Assembly: GCF_965214215.1 (NCBI RefSeq)
Contig: NZ_CBDCBD010000003.1
Location: 2,170,001-2,234,000 of the forward strand
DNA from: Poriferisodalis sp965214215
Lineage (GTDB): Bacteria > Actinomycetota > Acidimicrobiia > Acidimicrobiales > Poriferisodalaceae
DNA: 64,000 bases
Direction: 5' to 3'
Shown: in pieces, positions 41,617-56,151 of the stretch
Layout of the letters: every line of letters starts with the position of its first letter
How positions within the stretch are numbered: the first letter of the stretch is position 1
Notes under the pieces: model-generated
Seen by the model: the letters and a program-made list of their open reading frames with translations, nothing else
Told to the model about the DNA's origin: nothing
Database searches by the model: none
Translations under genes and position numbers: made by a program

Positions 41617-41754
41617 CATGCCTCCCCCTCGCGGGCCGTATTGAGGTCCAGAGGGGTTCGACACCTCCGGCGGCGTCGCCCGAAGCACTCTTTCGCAGAG
41701 AGCATCGGCTGGCGCCGATCGAGTGTCAGCTGCCGGCGGATTCGCCTCAGCAGC

Positions 41755-41774
41755 GCTCCTTGACAACAGAACAG
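41755..41774 (+). promoter_or_regulatory. BoxA-like antitermination element in the rRNA leader
   Basis: GCTCCTTGACAACAGAACAG resembles boxA and is similar to the element at 43706 in the 16S-23S spacer. The rest of 41617-42040 holds hairpins but no gene. Confidence 0.5.
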
Positions 41775-42040
41775 AGGACGAAAACGCCAGTGCGGGCGAT
41801 TGGCTGCTGGATTCCAGCCGCCGGTCGAACCACACAGCCGGTCCACGGTCTACCCAGACCGGGGACCAACTTGTTCGTGCCGTCTCATCAAGCTTGCCTC
41901 GTGCAGGCCGACGTGCGACGGTGCACCAATTCCAGTCAGCTGCCGCAGGACGGGGGATTTCCCTCCGGATCGTGGCAGGGGCTCTTCGATCGTGCCAGTA
42001 ATGAAATGCGGCTCAGCCGCACGACATTACGGGTCTGATC

Positions 42041-46880
<4,840 letters not shown>

Positions 46881-46951
46881 ATACTCAGCCTCGAGGAAGC
46901 GCATGGCACGGCCGTGCGCAGCGCGTGCATCGCTTTGCAGTGCTTGGAATC

Positions 46952-47045
46952 TGCGTACGGCTCGACCGCACGCAATCATGATCTGTGCGTACGGCACGAC
47001 CGCACGCAGTCATGATCTGTGCGTACGGCACGACCGCACGCACCT
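46952..47045 (+). repeat. 34-bp direct repeats in the 23S-5S spacer
   Basis: Two complete units at 46952 and 46986 and a partial third at 47020. Each begins TGCGTACGGCACGACCGCAC, then GCAGTCATGATCTG. TGCGT and ACGCA inside each unit can form a small hairpin. Confidence 0.9.
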
Positions 47046-47049
47046 GATC

Positions 47050-47165
<116 letters not shown>

Positions 47166-47170
47166 ACCCG

Positions 47171-47198
47171 AACCCCCGTCGTGTAAGCGGCGGGGGTT
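47171..47198 (+). terminator. Terminator of the rRNA operon
   Basis: AACCCCCG pairs with CGGGGGTT around a TCGTGTAAGCGG loop, followed by CTTC. Strong GC stem six bases after 5S. Confidence 0.8.
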
Positions 47199-47215
47199 CT
47201 TCGCGTCTGGGGACC

Positions 47216-47221
47216 TAGCCT
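47216..47221 (+). promoter_or_regulatory. Likely -10 box, leaderless
   Basis: TAGCCT ends six bases before GTG 47228. Confidence 0.5.
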
Positions 47222-47227
47222 CGAAGG

Positions 47228-48292
47228 GTGGCAGAAAATCGGCGACCGCCTCGCAAAGGCCCGAGACGGCGTCCTGACAGCGATCGCGATCGACGGCAGA
47301 CGCCCCGTAATCGAGATCAGACCGGTCGCCGTCGCAACGGACCCGCCGGTGGTGATGGTCGGCGAGGGCGAGGTGAGGGCGACCGAGCGTCGCAGGACCG
47401 ATCGGGTCCTGCTCGCCGCCGTGACAAGCCGATTGACGAGGTTGCAGAGCAGGCGGCTCGCCGCACTGATTGGGGCGGTGTGGCCCGCAAGGGTGCCGCA
47501 GTGCTCAGACCGATCCCTGGCGCTGACCGAGGCGACGCTTACGCGGCCAAAGTGCCCGAGCGCCAGAATCGCCGACCTGAGCCGCCGCAGGGACCGCAGC
47601 GTGCCGAATCGTCGGCGGCCCCCGCCCCGCGCCGCCGACGGCCGACCGTGCGCCTGGAGCTGCCCCAGCTGGACCCGGCATCGGTTCGAGGTATGCCGAC
47701 CTCCGAGCAGGAGCGGCTGGCCCGGCGGCTGCGTGACGCGGGCGAGGACTTCTTGGCAGAGCGGTTCGGAGACGCGCTGTCCATATTGCGACCGCTGGCA
47801 TCGAGATACGCCGCCGTAGCGGAGGTGCAAGAGCTCTACGGCCTCACGCTGTACCGCCTCGGCCGCTGGACGGCTGCGTCTCACCGGCTCGAGCACTACG
47901 AGACGCTCACTCGCTCTGTCGACCAGCTGCCGGTGCTGGCGGACTGTTACCGGGCGCTGGGCCGCCTCAATGACGTTCACGAGGTGTGGGACCGGCTGAG
48001 GCATGCCGACCCAGATGCCCAGACGATGACGGAAGGACGCATCGTCGCTGCCGGTGCTCTGGCCGACGAGGGTCGGCCGCGCGACGCCATTCGCCTGCTC
48101 GAGGCGGGCCCGCTGCGTCCAAAGCGCCCTGGCGAGCACCACCTCAGGTTGTGGTACGCCCTCGCCGATCTGTACGACAGGGTCGGCGACCTACAGCGTG
48201 CTCGGCGCGGGTTCGCCAGGGTCGCCGATGTCGAACCCGGTTTTGTGGACGTTCACGACCGGCTGGCGGCGCTCGGCACCGCTGACGGCTGA
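47228..48292 (+). CDS. TPR-like protein with a basic low-complexity N-terminus
   Basis: 354 residues from GTG 47228. The first ~140 residues are Arg/Pro/Gly/Asp-rich and probably disordered. The rest is all-helical with tetratricopeptide-type repeats, for example LRPLASRYAAVAEVQELYGL, then TLYRLGRWTAASHRLEHYE, VLADCYRALGRLNDVHEVWD and LWYALADLYDRVGDLQRARR. TPR arrays mediate protein binding; no enzymatic part is seen. A basic disordered tail next to rRNA genes hints at RNA or ribosome contact, but this is only inference. Homologues with the same layout are known in actinobacteria as tetratricopeptide-repeat proteins of unknown role. Confidence 0.7.
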   Translation: MAENRRPPRKGPRRRPDSDRDRRQTPRNRDQTGRRRNGPAGGDGRRGRGEGDRASQDRSGPARRRDKPIDEVAEQAARRTDWGGVARKGAAVLRPIPGADRGDAYAAKVPERQNRRPEPPQGPQRAESSAAPAPRRRRPTVRLELPQLDPASVRGMPTSEQERLARRLRDAGEDFLAERFGDALSILRPLASRYAAVAEVQELYGLTLYRLGRWTAASHRLEHYETLTRSVDQLPVLADCYRALGRLNDVHEVWDRLRHADPDAQTMTEGRIVAAGALADEGRPRDAIRLLEAGPLRPKRPGEHHLRLWYALADLYDRVGDLQRARRGFARVADVEPGFVDVHDRLAALGTADG

Positions 48293-48497
48293 GGGCGGCA
48301 CTCTGCGCCCGTTGTGCTGCGTGTCTGGTGCCTGCTTGTGTGCCCTGGTCTCATGCGATGGGTATCACGGACCGCTCGGGCCACGGCCGCGCAGATAGAG
48401 TGGGCCCGCCATTGGGCGAGCGCCTCCCCCGGTACCGACCCCCGGTTCCGGTCCCCCCATACCGGTGCCGCCAGATCGCGCGAGGCCAGCGACCGAC

Positions 48498-49568
48498 ATG
48501 ACGACCGACATCGAGCGCCTGCTCGGCGAGCAGGCCTCCTATTTGCTTGACCACACATGCGAGGGCATCGGACGGGACCTGCTCACCCTGCCCGGGCCAG
48601 ACTTCGTGACCGATGTGGTCGCCGGCACCGACCGCTCGCCGCAGGTCATGCGCAACCTCCAGTCGCTGTTCGACAACGGTCGGCTCGGCGGCACCGGATA
48701 CGTCTCAATTCTGCCGGTGGACCAAGGAATCGAGCACTCGGGTGCCGCATCGTTTGCGCCGAACCCGATCTTCTTCGACCCGGCATCCATCGTGGAGCTG
48801 GCGGTCGAGGGTGGCTGCAACGCCGTGGCCACAACCTTCGGCGTCCTCGGAGCGGTATCGCGCCGTTACGCCCACCGGATCCCGTTCATCGTCAAGATCA
48901 ATCACAATGAACTGCTGACGTACCCCTCCAAGTACGACCAGATCATGTTCGGCTCGGTCCAGCGGGCGCACGAGCTCGGTGCCGCCGGTGTCGGGGCCAC
49001 CATCTACTTCGGCTCGGCCGAGAGCGGTCGCCAGATCACTGAGGTCGCCGAGGCATTCGAAGAAGCGCATGGCCTCGGCATGTTCACCGTGTTGTGGTGC
49101 TACCTGCGCAATCCGGGTCTAGACCTGTCCGGCGAGGCTGGCGGCGTCGACCATCATGTGTCCGCCGATGCCACCGCACAGGCCAACCACATTGGTGTGA
49201 CGATCGAGGCCGACATCATCAAGCAGAAGCTGCCCGAGAACAACGGTGCATTTGTCTCGGTGCCCGGCTTCGGCAAGACTCACGCCGCGGTGTACGACCG
49301 GTTGACGACCGATCACCCGGTCGACCTGTGCCGCTGGCAGGTGGCGAATTGCTACATGGGACGTGTGGGTCTCATCAATTCCGGCGGTGCCAGTTCAGGA
49401 TCCACCGACCTGGCCGAAGCCGTCAAGACCGCAGTCGTCAACAAGCGCGGTGGCGGCGTTGGGTTGATATCGGGCCGCAAGGCGTTCCAGCGACCCATGG
49501 CCGAAGGCGTGGAACTGCTCGGAGCTATCCAAGACGTCTACTTGGACCAGGCGGTAACCATCGCCTGA
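48498..49568 (+). CDS. Class I fructose-bisphosphate aldolase (DhnA type)
   Basis: 356 residues from ATG 48498; the frame extends upstream to 48465 without a better start. Schiff-base aldolase splitting fructose 1,6-bisphosphate. The opening SILPVDQGIEHSGAASFAPN, FIVKINHNELLTYPSKYDQ, and GAAGVGATIYFGS are conserved in the DhnA/archaeal-type class I enzymes. A glycine-rich phosphate site, GLINSGGASSGSTDLAEAV, is near the end, followed by GGGVGLISGRKAFQRP. Length is as expected. A TAGAGT box around 48397 could be the -10, giving a leader of about 95 nt. Confidence 0.9.
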   Translation: MTTDIERLLGEQASYLLDHTCEGIGRDLLTLPGPDFVTDVVAGTDRSPQVMRNLQSLFDNGRLGGTGYVSILPVDQGIEHSGAASFAPNPIFFDPASIVELAVEGGCNAVATTFGVLGAVSRRYAHRIPFIVKINHNELLTYPSKYDQIMFGSVQRAHELGAAGVGATIYFGSAESGRQITEVAEAFEEAHGLGMFTVLWCYLRNPGLDLSGEAGGVDHHVSADATAQANHIGVTIEADIIKQKLPENNGAFVSVPGFGKTHAAVYDRLTTDHPVDLCRWQVANCYMGRVGLINSGGASSGSTDLAEAVKTAVVNKRGGGVGLISGRKAFQRPMAEGVELLGAIQDVYLDQAVTIA

Positions 49569-49667
49569 TCGATGAGGAGACCCGGCCGTACCGATGCGGC
49601 CGCGACTAGCGTGGTCGCCTGGAGCGACCGCAATTCCCCCCAGGAGCCCCTTCTCTAGGAGACAACA

Positions 49668-51551
49668 GTGACCGATACCGCATCGCGCGAACTGCCGCTG
49701 CAGGAGATCGATGAGGTCATCATCCGCTTCGCCGGTGACTCCGGCGACGGCATGCAGCTCACCGGTGACCAGTTCACGAGCATCTCCGCCGCGCTCGGCA
49801 ACGACCTGTCCACTCTGCCGGAGTTCCCCGCGGAGATCCGCGCCCCCCAGGGGACACTCGCCGGCGTCTCGGCGTTCCAAGTACGCATCTCCGATTTCGA
49901 CATCACCACGCCGGGCGATGCACCGACGGTGCTCGTGGCGATGAACCCGGCGGCACTGAAGGCGCAGCTGCACAACCTCACCCAGGGCGGCGCGCTGATC
50001 CTGAACACAGACGCCTTCAACGAACGCAATCTCGAGAAGGCCGGCTACTCGTCCAATCCGCTCGATGACGGCACGCTGGACGATTACCGCGCCTACCCGG
50101 TGCCGATGAGCCAGATCACCCGCGACGCTGTGGCCGAGCACGGGGTCAAGCCACGCGACGCGGAGCGATCCAAGAACTTCTTTGCTCTCGGTCTGATCTC
50201 GTGGATGTACACGCGGCCGGTCGAGCCGACGTTCGAGTTCATCAACACCAAGTTCCGGGGCCGCGAGCAGGTCATCAACGCCAACACGGCGGCGTTCAAG
50301 GCGGGCTACAACTTCGGCGAGACGGCCGAGATCTTCGAAGCCCATTACGAGGTGAAGCCGGCCCCGCTGGCGCCCGGCGAGTACACCAACGTGAACGGGA
50401 ACACCGCGCTGGCCTGGGGCTGTGTCGTTGCGGGCCAGCTGGCACGCCTGCCGGTGTTCCTCGGCTCGTATCCCATCACGCCGGCTTCAGACATCCTTCA
50501 CGAGATGTCGTTGAAGAAGAACTTCGGCGTGCGGACGTTCCAGGCTGAAGACGAGATCGCCGCGGCAGCATCAGCCGTGGGAGCAGCGTTCGGCGGGGCG
50601 CTGGCCTTCACCTCCACATCGGGGCCGGGACTGGCGCTGAAGGGCGAGACGCTCAGCCTTGCGGTGAGCCTTGAGCTGCCGATGGTGGTGCTCGACATCC
50701 AGCGTGGCGGACCGTCGACGGGCTTGCCTACGAAGCCTGAGCAGGCCGACCTGATGATGGCGATGTACGGGCGGCATTCGGAATCGCCGCTACCGGTGGT
50801 GGCACCCCGCAGCCCAGCCGACTGTTTCGACATCGCCATCGAGGCGTCTCGCATCGCATTGAAGTACCGGACGCCCGTCATCGTGCTGTCCGACGGTTAC
50901 CTGGCGAACAGCTCTGAGCCCTGGCTGCTTCCCGATGTCGACAGCCTGCCCGACATCGGCGTCGAGTTTGCGACCGAGTTCAACGGCACCAACGAAGACG
51001 GCGACGGCATCTACCTGCCCTATCTGCGCGATCCCGAGACTCTGGCCCGCCCGTGGGCCATTCCCGGCACGCCCGGGCTGATGCACCGCGTCGGCGGTAT
51101 CGAGAAAGAGGACGGCACCGGCAACATCTCCTACGATCCGGAGAATCACCAGTTGATGGTGGATGTGCGGCAGGCCAAGATCGACGGAGTCGACGTACCC
51201 GATGTCGAGATTGCCGGCGATGTCGATGCCGATCTCGTCATGTTGGGCTGGGGCTCCACGTGGGGCGCCATCGATGCGGCTGCGGGACGGCTGCGCGATG
51301 ACGGCTTTGAGGTGGCCCACGTACACCTTCGCCACCTCAATCCACTGCCCGCAAACCTTGGCGACGTGCTGCGGCGCTACCGGGCCGTCGTGTGTCCCGA
51401 GATGAATAAGGGCCAGCTGAGCGATCTGGTGCGGGCGAGATACCTGATCGATGTCGAGCACTTTGGCAAGATCGACGGCGTGCCCTTCACCACCGGAGAG
51501 GTGACCGCTGCGGTCCGCAAGCGCCTCGAAGAGCTGTCCGGCAGCAACTGA
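49668..51551 (+). CDS. korA: 2-oxoglutarate:acceptor (ferredoxin) oxidoreductase, alpha subunit
   Basis: 627 residues from GTG 49668, with TAGGAGA upstream. Oxidises 2-oxoglutarate to succinyl-CoA with ferredoxin reduction, in complex with the next gene product. The N-terminal ~190 residues are the gamma domain (VIIRFAGDSGDGMQLTGDQF, FPAEIRAPQGTLAGVSAFQV). The alpha domain starts near 245 with GCVVAGQLARLPVFLGSYPI and includes TFQAEDEIAAAASAVGAAFG, TSTSGPGLALKGETLSLAVS and DIQRGGPSTGLPTKPEQADL. This gamma-alpha fusion is the actinobacterial KorA layout. It probably takes the place of, or adds to, 2-oxoglutarate dehydrogenase in the TCA cycle. Confidence 0.93.
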   Translation: MTDTASRELPLQEIDEVIIRFAGDSGDGMQLTGDQFTSISAALGNDLSTLPEFPAEIRAPQGTLAGVSAFQVRISDFDITTPGDAPTVLVAMNPAALKAQLHNLTQGGALILNTDAFNERNLEKAGYSSNPLDDGTLDDYRAYPVPMSQITRDAVAEHGVKPRDAERSKNFFALGLISWMYTRPVEPTFEFINTKFRGREQVINANTAAFKAGYNFGETAEIFEAHYEVKPAPLAPGEYTNVNGNTALAWGCVVAGQLARLPVFLGSYPITPASDILHEMSLKKNFGVRTFQAEDEIAAAASAVGAAFGGALAFTSTSGPGLALKGETLSLAVSLELPMVVLDIQRGGPSTGLPTKPEQADLMMAMYGRHSESPLPVVAPRSPADCFDIAIEASRIALKYRTPVIVLSDGYLANSSEPWLLPDVDSLPDIGVEFATEFNGTNEDGDGIYLPYLRDPETLARPWAIPGTPGLMHRVGGIEKEDGTGNISYDPENHQLMVDVRQAKIDGVDVPDVEIAGDVDADLVMLGWGSTWGAIDAAAGRLRDDGFEVAHVHLRHLNPLPANLGDVLRRYRAVVCPEMNKGQLSDLVRARYLIDVEHFGKIDGVPFTTGEVTAAVRKRLEELSGSN

Positions 51552-51611
51552 GTCCCCTAACTCACCCGTAACCAACGAGACCAGCCAACACAGACAGAGG
51601 CAAACTCCACG

Positions 51612-52631
51612 ATGACAGACACCTCGATAACGCCGACCACACAGCCTGGAGACTGGGCCTCGGACCAGGAGGTTCGTTGGTGCCCGGGCTGCGGCGACTA
51701 TTCCATCTTGACGGCGATGCGGATGCTGATGCCCAGCCTCGGCTCTGAACCGCACAACACGGTGTTCGTTTCTGGCATCGGTTGTGCCGCCCGGTTCCCG
51801 TACTACATGAACTCCTACGGCGTGCACGGCATCCATGGCCGCGCACCGGCGATCGCCACCGGCCTGGCGATGGCCCGGCCGGATCTCGACGTGTGGGTCA
51901 TCGGCGGCGACGGCGACATGCTGTCGATCGGGGGCAATCACCTCATCCACGCATTGCGTCGGAATGTCAAGATCAAGGTGCTCCTGTTCAACAATCAGAT
52001 CTACGGCCTCACCAAGGGCCAGTTCAGCCCCACCAGCGAGATCGGCAAGGTCACCAAGAGCTCGCCGATGGGTTCGCTGGACGCCCCGTTCAATCCGCTG
52101 GCGGTAGCACTCGGCGCCGAGGCGTCCTTTGTGGCCCGGACCCATGACATGGACCGTCAGCACATGATGGAAACGTTCCGGCGCGCGCACGAACACGACG
52201 GCGCCGCGTTCGTGGAGGTGTTCCAGAACTGCAACGTCTTCAATGACGGCGCGTTCGAAGGGGTGACCAAGAAGCAGAACCGCGATGCCAACCTGATCTC
52301 GCTGAAGAATGGCGAACCCATCCAATTCGGGGCCGACGGCGAGTTTGGCGTGATCGACGAGTCAGGCTGCGCCCGAGTGGTGCACACCGCCGAGGTAGGC
52401 ACCGACGAATTGCTCATGCACGACGAAACGAAGCACGATCCCTCGACGGCGTTCATGCTGGCTCGTCTGGCACGAGGACCATTCGAGCCGACGCCGATCG
52501 GCGTGTTCCGCGCTGTGCGACGCAGTGAGTACGCAATGGCCTCCACGCGACAGCTGGCTGCGGCCCAGGAAAAACAAGGTCCGGCCGACATTTCGCAGCT
52601 GCTGCGTTCACGCGGCACTTGGTACGTCTGA
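51612..52631 (+). CDS. korB: 2-oxoglutarate:acceptor (ferredoxin) oxidoreductase, beta subunit
   Basis: 339 residues, 60 nt after korA. TPP-binding catalytic partner. The cluster/TPP region has RWCPGCGDYSILTAMRMLMP, and the TPP motif is GDGDMLSIGGNHLIHALRRN with N-IYGLTKGQFSPTS just after. SGIGCAARFPYYMNSYGVHG and GAAFVEVFQNCNVFNDGAFE are also conserved. Forms a complex with KorA; both genes are in one operon and no separate ferredoxin gene is next to them. Confidence 0.94.
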   Translation: MTDTSITPTTQPGDWASDQEVRWCPGCGDYSILTAMRMLMPSLGSEPHNTVFVSGIGCAARFPYYMNSYGVHGIHGRAPAIATGLAMARPDLDVWVIGGDGDMLSIGGNHLIHALRRNVKIKVLLFNNQIYGLTKGQFSPTSEIGKVTKSSPMGSLDAPFNPLAVALGAEASFVARTHDMDRQHMMETFRRAHEHDGAAFVEVFQNCNVFNDGAFEGVTKKQNRDANLISLKNGEPIQFGADGEFGVIDESGCARVVHTAEVGTDELLMHDETKHDPSTAFMLARLARGPFEPTPIGVFRAVRRSEYAMASTRQLAAAQEKQGPADISQLLRSRGTWYV

Positions 52632-52682
52632 CCTGCTCTTACCTCGCGCGGAAATCACTGCGGCGCGCCGCAGGCGCGCTGG

Positions 52683-52688
52683 TACTTT
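52683..52688 (+). promoter_or_regulatory. Likely -10 box of tlyA, leaderless
   Basis: TACTTT ends seven bases before ATG 52696; no Shine-Dalgarno sequence fits. Confidence 0.5.
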
Positions 52689-52695
52689 CGACTGC

Positions 52696-53595
52696 ATGAA
52701 CGTCGCCCGACGACGCCTCGACAACGAGCTGGTACGCCGTTGTATGGCGCCGTCGCGGGCGGCAGCACAGGCACTCATCTCGGGCGGTCGCGTTCTGGTC
52801 GGGGGCGCCGTCGCGCACAAGCCGTCCAGAATGGTGGCGGCTGGCGAGCCAGTCCGCCTCAGCGGCGAACCCCCGCGATTCGTGTCGCGCGGCGGGGACA
52901 AGATCGACGCTGCGCTGGACACATTCGGGATCGCCGTAGCGCGACGACGAGTCGTCGATGCCGGTTCCTCGACGGGTGGGTTTGTGGACTGCCTGCTGCA
53001 GCGCAGGGCCGCGCAGGTGGTTGCCGTCGATGTCGGCTGGGGTCAGCTGGACGCTCGCCTGCGAGACGATCCGCGTGTGATAGTGCGGGAACGCTGCAAC
53101 GTGCGCCACGTCGGGCCCGCCGACATCGGCGGCGCCGCAGACATCGTGACCGCTGACCTGTCGTTCATCTCGCTCGAGACAGTGATGCCGAACCTGGCGG
53201 CGTGCACGGCGCCGGGCGGGGACGCCGTGTTGCTGGTGAAACCGCAGTTCGAGGCCGGCCGGAAGGAGGCCTCGCGGGGCAAGGGCGTGGTACGCGACCC
53301 GGAGGTCTGGCGCAGAGTGCTCAGCGACGTGGCAGCCAGGGCCTCGGTCAACGGTCTTGCACCGTGCGGCATCACCACCTCGCCATTGCGAGGCGCCGCA
53401 GGCAACGCCGAGTTCTTCCTGCATTGTCGGCGCGTTGTGGAAGGCGCATGCGCAGCGACCGACGATGCTGAGCCCCGGCCCTTTGACCTCGAGGCCGCCA
53501 TCGAGATCGCCGTCGAGATTGCCCTCGAGGCGCCGCCCCCCGCTGCGGCAACGGGAGTCGGCGATACCCAGCCCGCCGGGGAGGCGTCGCCATGA
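52696..53595 (+). CDS. tlyA: TlyA-family rRNA 2'-O-methyltransferase
   Basis: 299 residues from ATG 52696; the frame is open further upstream but only this start fits the family and the promoter. An N-terminal S4-like RNA-binding domain (RRLDNELVRRCMAPSRAAAQ) is followed by a Rossmann methyltransferase core: SRGGDKIDAALDTF, VDAGSSTGGFVDCLLQR as the SAM loop, DVGWGQLD, then DLSFISLETVMP and LLVKPQFEAGR. The Lys-Asp-Lys type active-site residues are compatible with 2'-O-methylation of 16S and 23S rRNA, as shown for mycobacterial TlyA. Start of the conserved tlyA-nadK-recN cluster; ATGA overlap with nadK. Confidence 0.92.
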   Translation: MNVARRRLDNELVRRCMAPSRAAAQALISGGRVLVGGAVAHKPSRMVAAGEPVRLSGEPPRFVSRGGDKIDAALDTFGIAVARRRVVDAGSSTGGFVDCLLQRRAAQVVAVDVGWGQLDARLRDDPRVIVRERCNVRHVGPADIGGAADIVTADLSFISLETVMPNLAACTAPGGDAVLLVKPQFEAGRKEASRGKGVVRDPEVWRRVLSDVAARASVNGLAPCGITTSPLRGAAGNAEFFLHCRRVVEGACAATDDAEPRPFDLEAAIEIAVEIALEAPPPAAATGVGDTQPAGEASP

Positions 53596-54494
53596 GCGGC
53601 GTGCTGGTGATCGCTCATGCCGAGCGGGCTGAGGCGCTGACGGCGTCGACGCGTCTCGTGGACTGGCTCGAAAGCGAGGGTCACACCGTCGAGATGGGCC
53701 GCGTGGAGGCGGCGGCGATCGGTCGCCCCGATCTTGGGGCCAGCGAGCTGACCGGCTCCGTGTGGGACCTCGCCGTCAGCGTGGGCGGCGATGGCACCAT
53801 GTTGCGCTCGTTTGATCTGGTCGCGTCCGCAGGCATCCCGGTGCTCGGCGTCAATGTCGGCCACCTCGGCTATCTGACCGAATTCGAGCCGGGACAGCTC
53901 ACCGAAACGGTTGCCGCAGCGCTCGCAGGGGCCCTGGGAGTTTCCGAGCGGATGATGGTCAGCGCACGAGTGCGCCGAGCCGCGGGCGAAGGTCGGGGCG
54001 ACGCAGGCGATCACGATCGAGATCCGCAAGACACCGAAGACACCGATGTGTGGACAGGACTGAATGAGGTCGTGCTCGAGAAGCGCGATCCAGGCCACAC
54101 GGTCCGGCTGGAGGTGTGGCTCGACGGCGATGTGTTCGCGACCTATGCGGCAGACGGCCTCATCGTCTCGACGCCGACAGGTTCCACGGCCTACAGCCTC
54201 TCTGCGGGCGGTGCGGTCGTCGCGCCGACGCATTCATCGCTGCAGGTCACGCCGGTCGCGCCGCACATGCTGTTCGACCGTTCGTTGCTGTTGCCGCCGG
54301 ACACGGAAATCGGCGTTCGGGTGATCAGCGAACGGCCGGCGCTTGCCGCCGTCGACGGCCGCTCGGCCACGATGCTGCACACAGGCGACGAAGTGGTGGT
54401 GACGCGCGCTCCCTACGAGGCCCGCCTCGTCACCGCCGGCGGTGGCAGTTTCCATCGTGTGCTGAAGCACAAATTCGGTCTGAAGGATCGCTGA
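53592..54494 (+). CDS. nadK: NAD kinase
   Basis: 300 residues. Makes NADP from NAD using ATP or polyphosphate. The GGDGT motif is in LAVSVGGDGTMLRSFDLV; GVNVGHLGYLTEFEP and the substrate loop STPTGSTAYSLSAGGAVV are complete. A Gly/Asp-rich insertion of about 20 residues (GEGRGDAGDHDRDP) lies in the beta region and is not usual, but in a loop. Overlaps tlyA by four bases and recN as TGATG. Confidence 0.95.
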   Translation: MSGVLVIAHAERAEALTASTRLVDWLESEGHTVEMGRVEAAAIGRPDLGASELTGSVWDLAVSVGGDGTMLRSFDLVASAGIPVLGVNVGHLGYLTEFEPGQLTETVAAALAGALGVSERMMVSARVRRAAGEGRGDAGDHDRDPQDTEDTDVWTGLNEVVLEKRDPGHTVRLEVWLDGDVFATYAADGLIVSTPTGSTAYSLSAGGAVVAPTHSSLQVTPVAPHMLFDRSLLLPPDTEIGVRVISERPALAAVDGRSATMLHTGDEVVVTRAPYEARLVTAGGGSFHRVLKHKFGLKDR

Positions 54495-56149
54495 TGCTCG
54501 CCGAGCTGGCGGTGCGCAATCTCGGCGTCATCACCGAGGCCAACCTGGTGCTCGGTGATGGCATGACAGCACTGACCGGCGAGACGGGTGCCGGCAAGAC
54601 GCTTGTGGTGCAGGCGGTGCAGCTGCTGATGGGGGGGCGAGCCGATCCTGCGATGGTGCGTGCCGGCGCTGGCGAAGCAATCGTTGAGGGCAGGTTCGTA
54701 AGCCCTGACGGCAGCGAGCGCGTGCTGCGCCGCGTGATCCCCGCAACTGGTCGCAGCCGCGCCTACGTCGACGGCGCGATGGCGTCGGCGCCGGAGCTCG
54801 CGGAGCTGGGAGCCGAACTCGTCGATCTTCACGGGCAGCACCAGCACCAGTCGTTGCTGCGTGCACGCACTCAGCGTGAGGCGTTGGATCGCTGGGGCGG
54901 AATCGATCTGCGCCCGCTGGCGGCAGCACGTGGGGACCTGCGGGCGTTGGGCGAGAACCTGGCTGCACTCGGCGGTGATGCCCGAGCCAGGGCGCAAGAG
55001 ATCGATCTCCTGCGGTACCAGGTCGACGAGATCACTGCGGCACGGCTGGATGACGTCAGTGAGCTGGAGCGCATCACCGAGCGTGAGGACCTGCTGGCCG
55101 ATGCCGCATCGCACCTCGCGGACGGTCATGGCGCACGCCAGGAGCTTGCCGGCGACGACGGGGCGATCGATCGGCTCGGGTCAGCGGCGGCCTTGCTGGC
55201 CGCTCGCAAGGCGTTCGCCCCCGTCAGCGATCGGCTCGCCGCTGTGGCCGCCGAACTGGACGACACCGTCGCGCAACTGCGCGGCGTGCTCGAAACGATC
55301 GAGGACGATCCCCAGGCGCTGGCCGACGTCCGTGCTCGCCACCAACTGCTGCGTGAGCTGACTCGCAAGTACGGCGACACGCTCGCCGAGGTGGTGTCGT
55401 TCGGCGACCGAGCGGCGGAACGCCTCTCCCAGCTTGAGCGGCACGCCGAGCTCGCAGCTGAGCTGGAGGAAGGCATCCTTGTCGCCCAACGGCGTGTCGA
55501 AGCCGAGGCCCAGGCCGTGGCCGCTGCTCGTCGTGCGGCTGCACCCGGACTCGCTGCCGCAGCCAGCGAGCACCTGGCGTCGCTGGCGCTGGCGGCGGGC
55601 ACGCTGCAGGTCAACGTCAGCGGCGAGGGTCCAAGCGACAACGTCGAGCTGGCATTCAGTGCGAACCGGGGAGTCGCGCCCGGACCCCTGTCGAAGGTGG
55701 CCTCCGGCGGCGAGCTGGCGCGCGTGATGCTGGCGCTGCGACTGGTGTTGACCGCTGGTCCCCCAACGCTGGTGTTCGACGAGGTAGACGCCGGTATCGG
55801 CGGCGAGACGGCGTTGGCGGTTGGCCAGGCGCTCGCCGCCCTCGCTGAGCACCATCAGGTACTGGTGGTCACCCACCTCCCGCAGGTTGCAGCGTTCGCG
55901 CATTCTCAAGTCGCCGTCCGAAAGACCGACGACGGCGACGCGGTGGCCTCAGACCTCGTTGCAGTCGCGGGGCAGGATCGCGTCAGCGAACTCGCACGAA
56001 TGCTCGCCGGTCAGCCGGCGTGGGCCAGCGGCCGCCAGCACGCGACCGAATTGCTGGAGGTCGCCGCAGCGGGTCGAGCCGCGCGGGATCCGGCGCGGCT
56101 CGCCGCCGAGTTGGATCTGCTGCCCGAGCGCAGCGGCTCACCAGGGTGA
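54494..56149 (+). CDS. recN: DNA repair protein RecN
   Basis: 551 residues from ATG 54494. SMC-like ATPase acting in double-strand-break repair. Walker A TGETGAGKTLVVQAVQLLMG near residue 32, a long coiled coil of about 300 residues, signature region PLSKVASGGELARVMLALRL, and Walker B PTLVFDEVDAGIGGETALAV near 425. The H-loop, VTHLPQVAAFAHSQ, completes the head. Coding overlap with nadK; the next gene follows after two bases. Typical length. Confidence 0.96.
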   Translation: MLAELAVRNLGVITEANLVLGDGMTALTGETGAGKTLVVQAVQLLMGGRADPAMVRAGAGEAIVEGRFVSPDGSERVLRRVIPATGRSRAYVDGAMASAPELAELGAELVDLHGQHQHQSLLRARTQREALDRWGGIDLRPLAAARGDLRALGENLAALGGDARARAQEIDLLRYQVDEITAARLDDVSELERITEREDLLADAASHLADGHGARQELAGDDGAIDRLGSAAALLAARKAFAPVSDRLAAVAAELDDTVAQLRGVLETIEDDPQALADVRARHQLLRELTRKYGDTLAEVVSFGDRAAERLSQLERHAELAAELEEGILVAQRRVEAEAQAVAAARRAAAPGLAAAASEHLASLALAAGTLQVNVSGEGPSDNVELAFSANRGVAPGPLSKVASGGELARVMLALRLVLTAGPPTLVFDEVDAGIGGETALAVGQALAALAEHHQVLVVTHLPQVAAFAHSQVAVRKTDDGDAVASDLVAVAGQDRVSELARMLAGQPAWASGRQHATELLEVAAAGRAARDPARLAAELDLLPERSGSPG

Positions 56150-56151
56150 CC

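Noticed and set aside
52696..53595. TlyA as a haemolysin
   Set aside because: The S4 plus SAM-binding architecture indicates rRNA methylation; the haemolysin name is historical.
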